64,000 bases of DNA from CAVUAF01 sp963739375. GTDB taxonomy: Bacteria; Acidobacteriota; Terriglobia; Terriglobales; Acidobacteriaceae. Below, in pieces: positions 1 to 11,400 of the stretch; position 1 is the stretch's first letter, and every line of letters starts with the position of its first letter. Where the stretch lies: the NCBI GenBank assembly GCA_963739375.1, contig CAVUAF010000015.1:372001-436000 (forward strand). Reading direction: 5' to 3'. The translations under genes were made by a program, and so were the position numbers. A model generated the notes under the pieces. The model ran no database searches, was not told the origin of the DNA, and saw only the letters and a program-made list of their open reading frames with translations.

Positions 1-212
1 GCAGAGAGGTGCTCGCTGCGCTCGCGTTCTTCTCCCCGGGCTTAAGCCCGGGGCTACCTTCAGGCGCCCCTGCGGGGCTCGGGGTGCCGGCCAGGAAGGC
101 AGTTTGTCAGTTGCCAGTTGTCGGTTGCCAGAAAGAACGAAAACCAGATTCCTCGCTGCGCCCGGAATGACAATTCCTAAGCTTGATGGCTTAGGAGACG
201 ACTTGACGACTT
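1..212. repeat. Non-coding repeat region beside the OmpA gene
   Basis: No gene is seen here. Bases 1-83 closely match 25247-25327, including the palindrome CCCCGGGCTTAAGCCCGGGG at 34-53 (a one-base variant lies at 25280-25299). Bases 145-200 closely match 25686-25740, starting with the dispersed element CAGATTCCTCGCTGCG and ending in a GAATGACAATTCCTAAG-type sequence. The element lies just past the 3' end of the minus-strand OmpA gene, as its relative does at the sigma54 regulator gene (25746). Confidence 0.8.
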
Positions 213-1046
213 CTAGGGTTTCACCAACTCGACGCGGCGGTTGCGCGCACGGCCATCGGCGGTGGTGTTGTCGGCGATGGGCTGGGTGTCTCCCAAGCCG
301 GCGGCGGTCAGGCGCGCGGGCGCCACGCCACTCTTGACGAGCCAGGCGACCACGGCGTCGGCGCGCTGCCGCGAAAGCGCCTGGTTGCCCGCCTTGGTCC
401 CGGTCGAATCGGTGTGGCCCTCGATCTTCAGCTTCCAGTCCGGCTGCTTCTTGAGCAGGGCGAGGACCTGGCCCAACACTTTTTCCGCCTCTGGTTTGAG
501 CGTGGCCTTCCCGGTGTCGAACTCGATGCCGTAGACGGCGACGTGTCCGGACTTGGTGATTTCGGCGGCCCAGGCGTCGGCATCGGCCGTCATCTCCTGC
601 GCCATCTCCTCGGTGAGGACGGCGATGAACTTGTAGCTGCTCTCGCCGGTCATCTCGGCAGCCTCGATGGCGAGCCATTGCGCGGCCTTGTGCGCGGTCA
701 CGTAATGCACGGGAACATCGTAGCCGGTGAAGTCGATGGTGTAGCCGGCCGCCCGCAACGCCTGCTCTGCATTGCGGCGGACCTGCAACCCCGACTTGCC
801 CGAGCAATAGTAGTTGATGGATTCGAGCTTGCCCTCGACATGCTTGGGAGCGTTGATATCCGCGGAGATGCGCAGGTCGGCGGCGTTGAATTCCGACGCG
901 CTGCAGTCGGTGATGTAACACCCGGACAGGCGGGTCAGCAGGCGCGAGTCTTTGCAGCCTTCGCGGTCTTCATTCTGCGCTGCAAGGGTGGCGGGGAACG
1001 CGCAGCAAAGGACGATAGCGAGAATCAGGGCAGACTTTCGGGTCAT
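213..1046 (-). CDS. OmpA-family outer-membrane/peptidoglycan-binding protein
   Basis: This 277-residue protein starts at ATG 1046, with GGGAGA upstream. The open frame continues further upstream but that part has no signal-like sequence. Residues 1-23 form a signal peptide ending in TLAAQ. The middle part (about 25-165) has several Cys residues and is not recognised. The last ~110 residues are an OmpA C-terminal domain: IEFDTGKATLKPEA, then IEGHTDSTG, then NQALSRQRADAV and RNRRVELV, the family's peptidoglycan-binding motifs. It is the last gene of the minus-strand series that starts at the sigma factor, 178 bp after the M16 peptidase gene. A role in tethering the envelope is inferred from the family. 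Confidence 0.85.
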   Translation of the reverse strand: MTRKSALILAIVLCCAFPATLAAQNEDREGCKDSRLLTRLSGCYITDCSASEFNAADLRISADINAPKHVEGKLESINYYCSGKSGLQVRRNAEQALRAAGYTIDFTGYDVPVHYVTAHKAAQWLAIEAAEMTGESSYKFIAVLTEEMAQEMTADADAWAAEITKSGHVAVYGIEFDTGKATLKPEAEKVLGQVLALLKKQPDWKLKIEGHTDSTGTKAGNQALSRQRADAVVAWLVKSGVAPARLTAAGLGDTQPIADNTTADGRARNRRVELVKP

Positions 1047-1224
1047 GACGTTGTCTCCCGTCCGCGGGCGCGGACACGTGGAACATTCACGCACACCGGT
1101 AGCGCGCTCGGCGTGAGACACATCACGGGTACTTGTGACCCGACTGGAGTGCGGAAGATTGGTTGGCGCCGCCGTGACCTGCTCCCGGAGGGTGGGGAGC
1201 AGGCCACGACGGGGTGGCGGCGGG

Positions 1225-3966
<2,742 letters not shown>

Positions 3967-3987
3967 AACCTCTCCGTCGTCCAGGCG

Positions 3988-5334
3988 TTAGTTGTTGACC
4001 AGGCCTCGTTGCAGGAAAGCGGTAAACTCGGCGGGCTTGCGGGTGAGGCCGGCGAAGGTGGTGATGGTCTTGCCATCGGAAGCGACAATCGCATACAGGG
4101 GCAGCGCCACCGTCTTGAACTGCTCCTGCTGCAGCTTCTGCTGCCGCTGGAAGGGTTCGCCTTCGCCGTCCGTGTAGAGCCGCACGGTCACGTACTTGAG
4201 CAGCTCCTGCTTGACCTCCGGCTTGGGGAACATGTTGGCTTCCATCCAGCGGCAGTTGGTGCAAGTGTAGCCGGTGAAATCAATGAAGACGCGCTTGTCC
4301 TGCTGCTTCGCCTGGGCCAGCGCACCCTGGTAGTCGTTCAGGATCCACGACACGTCGGCCGAGGTCGTCTGGGTGCTGGTGAGTTCCGCCTTGGAGGGCG
4401 GCAGGAACGAATCCAGCTCGCCGAGCGGCTTGCCCAGGAGCCCCGGGACCAGCGCCACCGTGATCGCCAGGAAGCCCAGCGCTGCGGCCAGCCGCGGCAC
4501 GCCCACGTGTTCGACCTTGGTGTCGTGCTCGAAGCGGAAGAGTCCGAAGAGGTAGAGCACGATGAACATGCCGATGGCGATCCACACCGCCAGCACCACC
4601 TCGCGGGTGAAGATGCCCCAGCGCCATACCAGGTCGGCGTTGGAGAGGAACTTCATGGCCGCCGCGATCTCCAGGAAGCCCATGATGACCTTGACCGCGT
4701 TCATCCAGCCGCCGGACTTGGGGAGCTGCGAGACCAGTTGCGGCGCCAGCGCCAGGACCACGAAGGGCAGGGCAAACACCGTGGAATAGGCCAGCATGCC
4801 GGCCAGCGGCCAGTGCCAGTTCCCCTGGGCCGCCATCACCAGCAGCGTCCCCACAAAGGGCGCGGTGCAGGTGAAGGAGGTCAGGGTGAAGGCACAGCCC
4901 ATCAACAGCGCGCCGACGACGTGGCTCCCCTCCTGGCTGCGGGTCAGGGCGTCAATGCGGTTCATCAGGGCGGGCGGCACTTGCAGGAAGTAGGCCCCGA
5001 AGAGCGAGAAAGCGAAGGCGATGAACATCGCGGTGATGAACAGGTTGACCCAGGGGTTGGCGGCCAGCTGGTTCACGCCGCCGGCCCCGAAAATCAGGGC
5101 CAGCGCCAGGCCCAGGGCGGTGAAGGTGAGCACGATGCCAATGCCGTAAATGAGGGCGGTACGGATGGCCCCGGCGCGGCTGCCGCTGCTGTGGTTGGAA
5201 AAGTAGCTGACCGTGATCGGCACCATGGGAAAGACGCAGGGCGTGAGCAGCGACAGCGCTCCCATCGCCATCGCCAACCAGAGAAACGAAGCCAGCGACT
5301 GTCCGGCCATCGCCGCGTTGATGGTCGCCGGCAT
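3988..5334 (-). CDS. DsbD-like thiol:disulfide reductase (membrane core plus C-terminal thioredoxin domain)
   Basis: This 448-residue protein has about eight membrane segments of the DsbD/CcdA type followed by a thioredoxin-like domain. The two membrane cysteines expected for electron transfer are visible: C33 in LLTPCVFPM and C156 in TSFTCTAPFVG. The exported thioredoxin domain carries C358-TN-C361 (GYTCTNCRWME). The N-terminal alpha domain of classical DsbD is missing and is encoded by the gene immediately upstream (stop 5335, start 5334, no gap). By family knowledge it passes electrons from cytoplasmic thioredoxin to periplasmic clients. Its position next to two UxWC proteins and a double-TlpA protein suggests these are its clients (inference). 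Confidence 0.92.
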   Translation of the reverse strand: MPATINAAMAGQSLASFLWLAMAMGALSLLTPCVFPMVPITVSYFSNHSSGSRAGAIRTALIYGIGIVLTFTALGLALALIFGAGGVNQLAANPWVNLFITAMFIAFAFSLFGAYFLQVPPALMNRIDALTRSQEGSHVVGALLMGCAFTLTSFTCTAPFVGTLLVMAAQGNWHWPLAGMLAYSTVFALPFVVLALAPQLVSQLPKSGGWMNAVKVIMGFLEIAAAMKFLSNADLVWRWGIFTREVVLAVWIAIGMFIVLYLFGLFRFEHDTKVEHVGVPRLAAALGFLAITVALVPGLLGKPLGELDSFLPPSKAELTSTQTTSADVSWILNDYQGALAQAKQQDKRVFIDFTGYTCTNCRWMEANMFPKPEVKQELLKYVTVRLYTDGEGEPFQRQQKLQQEQFKTVALPLYAIVASDGKTITTFAGLTRKPAEFTAFLQRGLVNN

Positions 5335-5853
5335 CTAGTGGCTCCCCTTGGGGGCGGTTGCTGCCGGCTTCCCCTCGGTCACGGTAAGGGTGGCGTCGAG
5401 GGGCAGGGTCTCCGGGGGCATGCAGAGCTGATCGTTGCACACCTCGTATTCGACGTTGCAGATCACCTTCTGCTTACCGCGCGCCGCGGGCAAGGCCTTG
5501 AGCGGGATGGTGAAGGCGACGCGCTCCTCGAAGAACTCGGTCTGGATGTTGAAGTTCGGGTCCAACGCTTTCTTGGGAGTGGGCTGGCGCACCGCGCCGG
5601 CGAGTTGAAAAAGCTGCTTGGGCGGCACGGTGAAGCGGGTCGCGACCGGCCCCCCGGGCCCCTGGGTAATCGAGTACACATGCCAGCCGGGTTGCAGTTC
5701 CACCACCGCTTCCAGTTCGAACACCTGGCCCGGCTGCACGGTCCGCGCCTTGGCGGGCACATGCAACGACCAGACTGCGGGCTTGTCCTCCTGGGCAATC
5801 GCGGCCGTTGCCAGAAGCACCACGACCGCCATCCACATCCATCGCTTCCTCAT
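5335..5853 (-). CDS. DsbD alpha-domain-like exported protein
   Basis: This 172-residue protein starts at ATG 5853; the open frame extends 33 codons further upstream, into the end of the preceding gene. It has a signal peptide (about 1-21) and then an immunoglobulin-like DsbD alpha domain. The redox pair is C139 and C144 in EVCNDQLCMPPE, comparable to the CxxxxxC pair of E. coli DsbD-alpha, with a further Cys at 132. It abuts the membrane DsbD gene with no gap, so the usual single DsbD protein is split in two here. It is the likely intermediate between the DsbD CTNC domain and other periplasmic thiol proteins. Confidence 0.85.
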   Translation of the reverse strand: MRKRWMWMAVVVLLATAAIAQEDKPAVWSLHVPAKARTVQPGQVFELEAVVELQPGWHVYSITQGPGGPVATRFTVPPKQLFQLAGAVRQPTPKKALDPNFNIQTEFFEERVAFTIPLKALPAARGKQKVICNVEYEVCNDQLCMPPETLPLDATLTVTEGKPAATAPKGSH

Positions 5854-5876
5854 GCTAAATCGCACTGCAATACTCC

Positions 5877-7115
5877 TTATGAGGCGGGCCGGGTGTCGGC
5901 CGCCGGTACCGGGGGCAGGGTCAGGCGATAAATCTTCGCCTGGCGCGGCCACACCTGGATCGTCTTGTGGTCTTTGCTGAAGCCGAAGATCGGCTGCTCC
6001 ATCGTGTAGTACGTCCCCTTCCAGAACTTTACGAAGCGGAGGGGATAGTTGACCGGCACCTTGCGCACCGTGGCCCCGGTTTCGGGATTGATCAGGATGA
6101 GGTCCGTGCGGCTGCCGAAGACGAAGTGCTCACCGTCGAAGTCGAGGCCGCTGACGGAGCGTTCCTTGGTGGTGATGGTGCGGCCCACCACGCCGGTCTG
6201 CGGGTCAACTTCAAAGATCTTTCCATAGAATTCCAGCACGTAGAGCTTGCCCTTCAGCCAGGTGACGCCCTTGGCGCCGTAGGATTTATTTTCCTTGTTG
6301 GCCGCGGTCACGATCTGGCGGAGGTCCTTGCCGGTGGCCGGATCGATGACGTGGATGGGTTTGCCGGCCGTCCAGCCGCTCTCCATGCCATACAGCACCT
6401 TGCCGTCGGAGGTGATGTCGAGGATAGACCCGTCCATCTCAAAGTTCTTCTTGACCGCGCCGGTGGCAGCGTCCAACTGATACAACGTCCCCATGTACGC
6501 GACCCACATGTCGCCTTTGAGAAACGCGATGCCCGCCGGCACCTTGTTGAGGGGCGCGTTCATGGTGGTGACGGTGGCCTCCACGGTGAGCAGCTGCGCC
6601 CGCGGATTGGCTTCGTCCCATTCCTGGCCGGACGAGTACAGGGCGTAGCGCTTCAAGCCTTCTCCCAGTTGGCCGATGAAATCCGGCGGCTTCATGTAAG
6701 CCTGGAAGCGGTGCACTTTCTCCTGGTCTTTGTTGAGCACAATAAAACTCGGATACGCACTCACGTTGAACGTCTTGGCAAGGTCGGGAGTGAAGTCCCG
6801 GTCCACCACCACCCAAATGAAGCTGCGACTGGCCGCCACGACCGTGGCGTCTGGAAGAGTTTCCTTTTCCAGTTTTTTGCACCACGTTCAAGTGTCGTAG
6901 GTGAAGTAGGCGATGAGCGGCCGACGGGTCTCGGCCGCAAGCTTCATCCCCTGGTCGAGACTGGTGACCCATTCAATCTCCTTGGAGGGCACCAGCGGCT
7001 CCGTCTTCTTCTTGGCCGCGTGCCCGGTGGAGACATCCACCTGCGACTCCTGCGCCCACAGCCCGCCGGTCAACACCAGTCCGGCCAGCGCCAGCAGCAA
7101 TAAGCGTTTCGACAT
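5877..7115 (-). CDS. Predicted exported selenoprotein, UxWC thioredoxin fold plus beta-propeller-like domain (copy 1)
   Basis: Read through one TGA at 6888-6890, this is a 412-residue protein. It starts at ATG 7115, with GGGAGG upstream. A signal peptide (ends about residue 20, GLWAQ) is followed by a thioredoxin-like domain whose active site reads D-T-U76-T-W-C79-K-K-L-E, with a later cis-Pro-type YPSFIVLN. Residues from about 150 form repeated strands (DATTGAV, DPATGK, DPQTGVV, NPETGA) like a PQQ/YVTN-type beta-propeller. The frame is intact on both sides of the TGA. A paralogue upstream has TGA at the same codon, so an ordinary nonsense mutation is unlikely. A SECIS-like hairpin follows at 6851-6872. 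It lies 23 bp upstream of the DsbD-alpha gene. The function as a thiol oxidoreductase is inferred; substrates are unknown. Confidence 0.85.
6851..6872 (-). promoter_or_regulatory. Candidate bacterial SECIS element, copy 1
   Basis: The hairpin lies within the coding sequence just after the TGA. Stem arms are CTGGAAAAG and CTCTTCCAG (nine positions, one A-C mismatch) and the loop is GAAA. The first loop G is 25 nt after the TGA, within the usual bacterial SECIS range, and a G near the start of the apical loop is the expected feature. The stem uses A/T-ending codons (ACT, CTT, CCA) that are uncommon in this GC-rich genome. Confidence 0.7.
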
Positions 7116-7159
7116 CACCCTACCTCCCGGTTTCCCTTGGTCCGTCCTCGCCAGGCTCC

Positions 7160-8404
7160 TCATGAGGCGGGCCGGGCATCGGCCGGCGGTGCCGGCAGCA
7201 GGGTCAGGCGATAAATCTTCCCCTGGCGCGGCCACACCTGGATCGTCTTGTGGTCTTTGCTAAAGCCGAAAACCGACTGCTCCATCACGTAATACGCCCC
7301 ATGCCAGAACTTCACGATACGTAAAGGATAGTTCATCGGCACGCGGCGCACCGTCTCCCCGGTTTCGGGATTGATGAGGAGGAGGGCATTGCGGTTGCCG
7401 AGGACGAAGTGCTCGCCGTCGAAGTCGAGGCCGCTGACGTAGTGTTCCTTGGTGGTGATGGTGCGGCTAATATCCCCCGTCTTCGGATCAATCTCCGAGA
7501 TCTTGCCGTAGCCTCCCTCCACCACATACAGCTTGCCTTTCCGCCAGGTGATGCCAAAGGCCCCATAGAACTTGTTGGCGAGGTTGGCCTGGGTGACGAT
7601 CTGGCGGATGTCCTTGCCGGTGGCCGGATCGATGACGTGGATGGGCTTGCCGGCCGTCCAGCCGCTCTCCACGCCATACAGGACCTTGCCGTCGGTGGCG
7701 AGGTCGGTGATGGAGCGCTCAACCTGGTAGTTCTGCTTGACCGCGCCGGTAGCACCGTTCAGCTGATACAAGGTGCCCATGTAGGCGACCCACAGGTCGC
7801 GCTTGAGAAACGCCAGGCCCGACGGCGGCTTGGCGAGGGGCGCGTTCATGGTGGTGACGGTGGCCTCCACGGTCAGTATCTGCGCCCGCGGATTGGGCTC
7901 GTCCCATTCCTGGCCGGAGGTGTACAGGGCGTAGCGCTTCAGACCTTCCCCCAACTGGCCGAGGAAATCCGGCGGCTTCATGAAAGCCTGAAAACGGAGC
8001 ACTTTCTCCTGGTCTTTGTTGAGCACAATAAAACTCGGATACGCACTCACGTTGAACTTCGTGGCCAGATCGGGAGTGAAATCCCGGTCCACCACCACGA
8101 ATATGTAGCTGCGACTGGCCGCCACGACCGTGGCGTCTGGAAGAGTTTCCTTTTCCAGTTTGTGGCACCAGCTTCAAGTGTCGTAGGTGAAGTAGGCGAT
8201 GAGCGGCCGGCGGGTCTCGGCCGCGAGCTTCATCCCCTGGTCGAGACTGGTGACCCACTCAATCTCCTTGGAGGGTACCAGCGGCTCCGACTTTTTCTTG
8301 GCGGCGTGCCCGGTGGAGACATCCACCTGCGACTCCTGCGCCCACAGCCCGCCGGTCAACACCAGCGCGGCCAGCGCCAGCAGCAATACGCGTTTCGACA
8401 CCAT
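7160..8404 (-). CDS. Predicted exported selenoprotein, UxWC thioredoxin fold plus beta-propeller-like domain (copy 2)
   Basis: Read through one TGA at 8174-8176, this is a 414-residue paralogue of the next gene. The start is ATG 8404, chosen for GGGAGG a few bases upstream over a further ATG at 8422 without a ribosome site. A signal peptide precedes the thioredoxin-like domain, whose motif is D-T-U77-S-W-C80-H-K-L-E. The C-terminal half repeats the DPATGK/NPETGE strand pattern of copy 1. The two copies differ at many codons (for example TWCKK against SWCHK) yet share the TGA and a 55-nt identical block after it. The gene starts 14 bp after the double-TlpA gene, which implies one transcript. 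Without Sec insertion only a 76-residue fragment would be made. Confidence 0.85.
8137..8158 (-). promoter_or_regulatory. Candidate bacterial SECIS element, copy 2
   Basis: This has the same hairpin sequence and the same spacing as the copy-1 element: arms CTGGAAAAG and CTCTTCCAG, loop GAAA, first loop G 25 nt after the TGA. It sits in a 55-nt block identical in both genes, while the bases directly between TGA and stem differ. That fits selection on the structure as well as on the protein. Confidence 0.7.
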
Positions 8405-8418
8405 CCTGCCTCCCGTTG

Positions 8419-11400
8419 TCATTGCAGCTTCGCGCTGTTGGCACCGGTCCTGGCCGGCTCCGCGAGCAGCTGGTTGATTTCCCCGTCCAGGGCCTCGTCA
8501 AAGCCCTTGCCCGGCAAGGTGAAGCGCACCACCCCGTTGCGATCGATCAGGACCAGGTGGGGGATGTAGATGATCCCGTAAGCGGTGTTATTGGCCTTGC
8601 CCTTGGCAAACACCATCGGCCAGGTGACCTGGTACTCCCGGGTGAAGTCGGTATCCATGCGCTTCAGTTCGTCATCCGGAGAAAGGCCGCGCACGCCTTT
8701 GTAGTAGCCGTAGATGCCGCTGATGCCCAGGACGGTGAGTCCCTTGGCTTCGTACTTCTGCTGCAGCTCCCGCACCCCGGGGAAGCCGGCGATGCAGGGC
8801 CCGCACCAGTGGGCGAAGAAGTCGAGCAGCACCACACGCCCGTGCAGGTCGTGCAAGGTCGTCTTCTTGCCGTTCAGGACGTAGTCAATCTCCAGTTCCT
8901 TGGCCGGCTGATTGAGGATGGCGTGCTGCTGCTCGCGCGCGTCCAGATGCGCCAGCACCTCCTGTTTGTTGGCCAGGTCCGTCCGCACCCGCCGCACAAA
9001 ATTGTTGAGAGCCTCGGTATTGTTGGTCTGCTCGAGGCGTCTGATGATGCCCTCGATGTGCGCCGCCACCACGCCATCCACCCCGTGGCCCTCCTTGGAG
9101 GTCCTGCCCAGATCGATGAGCAGATCGGTGTAGTGGTCGGCCTGGGCCTGGTTGCCGGCCTCCTGGTACATGCGGGAGAGCGACGCCAGAATATTCGCCA
9201 CCTGGTTGCCGTTGAGGTCGGGACGGTACTGCTCCAGCCGGGCGGCCACCAGCTCGGGCTTCTCCATGTCTTCGAGGACCAGGATGATGAGGCCCTTGAC
9301 CCGGCGCATCTGCTCTGGCGGCGGATTGGTCGCCAGGATGTCCTCGTAGAGCTTCAGGGCCCGGGGGTACTGCTTTTCCATGAAAACGAACATGGCCAGC
9401 TCGAGCGGGTCGGAAGCGTAGTACTGCTCGCCCTCGCGGGTGCGGCCACCGGCAATGAAGGCGTCGCGCAGCTTGGTCTTGGCCCAGAACATGTTGCTCT
9501 TGATGTCCTGGTCGTCGCTCGCGGGCAGCGCGATGAACTGCTTGAGGTGCTCGATGGCGCTGTCCCAGCGGCCGGCGGTGGACTCCAGCATCGCGACGTA
9601 ATACAGGCCGCCGCCGGCGAAGCCGAGTTGCGCCAGTTTCTCCACCGCCGCCTTCTTCTTCGCTTCAAGCCAGGCGGCTTCCGACAGGCCGCCGTGCGGC
9701 AGGCGATCGACGCTGTTGAACGCCGTCTTGGCGAAGGAATCCGCGACGCCGGCCGCCGCGGGCTGCCCGCCCTGGGGAGTGCGGTACTGGGCGGTCAGCT
9801 TGGTGAGGTAGGGCACCAGCGGCTCGTTCTGGTTGAACCCGACCATGCGCAGCCGGGTCATGCCGCTGGGGTCGATGATGAAGGTGGCGGGGATGCCGCG
9901 CACGCCAAACTTGCCGCGCACGTTTTCGTCGAAGAGCACCGGGAAGGTGTAGTTGTTTTTCTTGAGGAAGGGATCGACCAGGCTGCGATTCTCGTCGGTG
10001 GTGATGGCGAACAGGGCCACCCCGGGGTCGTCCTTCATCTTGTCGTAAAACTCCTGGAAGTGGGGAAGCTCGGCGATGCAGGGACCGCACCAGGTGGCCC
10101 AGAAGTTGATCACCACCACTTTGCCGCGCAGGGAAGCCAGGCTGACGCGTCCTCCCTTGACGTTGAGGAGATCGAAGTCGGGCGCCTGGGTGTCAACCTT
10201 GGAGCCGCGCTCGATGCCGGTGGACTCGGCGACCTGGAACATGTCTTCGCGCGCCGTCAGGTACTCATCCATCCCCTTCTCGCCCTTCAGTTCGCGATAG
10301 AGCTTGCGGAACAGGTCGCCGGAGGGGGTGAAGTAGTGCTGGCTCTGGGCGTAGGCCTGCGCCGCCATCTCCATCGCCTCTTCCTTCTTGCCTTGGGCCA
10401 GCAGGACGTCGGCCAGATACATGCGGGTGCGGCCATTGTCCACGTTGGAGTAGCCCTGCGCCTTCATGTCGAGGATGCGGCGCAGCGTTTTCTCGGCCTC
10501 CTGCGGCTTGCCCGTGAGCAGCAGCAGCTTGCCGCGGACGGCCAGCATGCGACCGTCCCAGGCGTTCAGCTTGACGCCTTCCCGCTCGTCGGCCAGCGAC
10601 TTGCTGGCGCCGTCCAGCCACTTCAGCGCCTGGTCGAGGTAGAGGTTGCGGCGGGCGAACACTTCGCCGATTTCCTGCGCGGCCAGGTACTTGTAGGGCA
10701 CGCGGTCGTAGTACAGCTGGGCGGCAGCAAGCAACTCCGCCGGCGGCCGCTTGGCCTCGTCGATGGCCATGAAGTACTCGTGGTAGAGCGGCATGACGAG
10801 GAAGTCTTCGTTGTACTTGCGCATCAGCGCGATGCGGCGTGCGGGGTCTTTTTCCTTGACCGCTTCCCCACGCCGTTGCCAGCTGGCGGGAGTCGAGTAG
10901 GGGAACTCGGCGGCCAGGCGCTTGCGCGTCTGCGCCGCGGGCTCGGTGGCGCTGGCCATGTCGTACCCGGCGGCCACTGTCTTCAGCAGGTCCGCGGAGA
11001 GCGGGTGGGCTCCGAGGAGCGCTGCCGCTTCGCTTTGTACCCGGGCACGCTCGGCGGTGTAATCCACCTTCGGCTCGGTGAAGTAATCCTTCCAGACGGA
11101 CTCGTAGAGCGGGTATTCCTCGGGGAAGGCCTTGACGCCATAGGCGAGCAACTGGCTGGCGTCGGGGCGCCGCCCGGCCTTCTGCAGGTTCTGCATGGCG
11201 CTCTCGCGCGGATACGGGGTGAAGGTCTTGTAGAGCCACAGCTGCGCGGGCTCTTTGGCGGCGCCTTGCAGCATCAGGTCGAGGCCGTGCTGCTGGCGCG
11301 CCTTGTCGGATTTCGCCTGCCCGGACATGAACTCGAGCCGCCCTTGCAGGGCGAGGGCCGCGCCGCGGGTCTCGCGGTCGAGGCCGAGTTCCGCGAACTG

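Noticed and set aside
6838..8160. Separate short genes starting inside each selenoprotein after the TGA
   Set aside because: Such starts would lack both the signal peptide and the redox motif and have no ribosome site; the pieces join into one protein family by reading through the TGA.
5877..8404. The TGA-containing paralogues as pseudogenes or sequencing errors
   Set aside because: Both copies have TGA at the same codon of the redox motif, the frame is clean for hundreds of codons afterwards, and a SECIS-like hairpin follows in both. The other breaks in this window are single-base indels, not substitutions.
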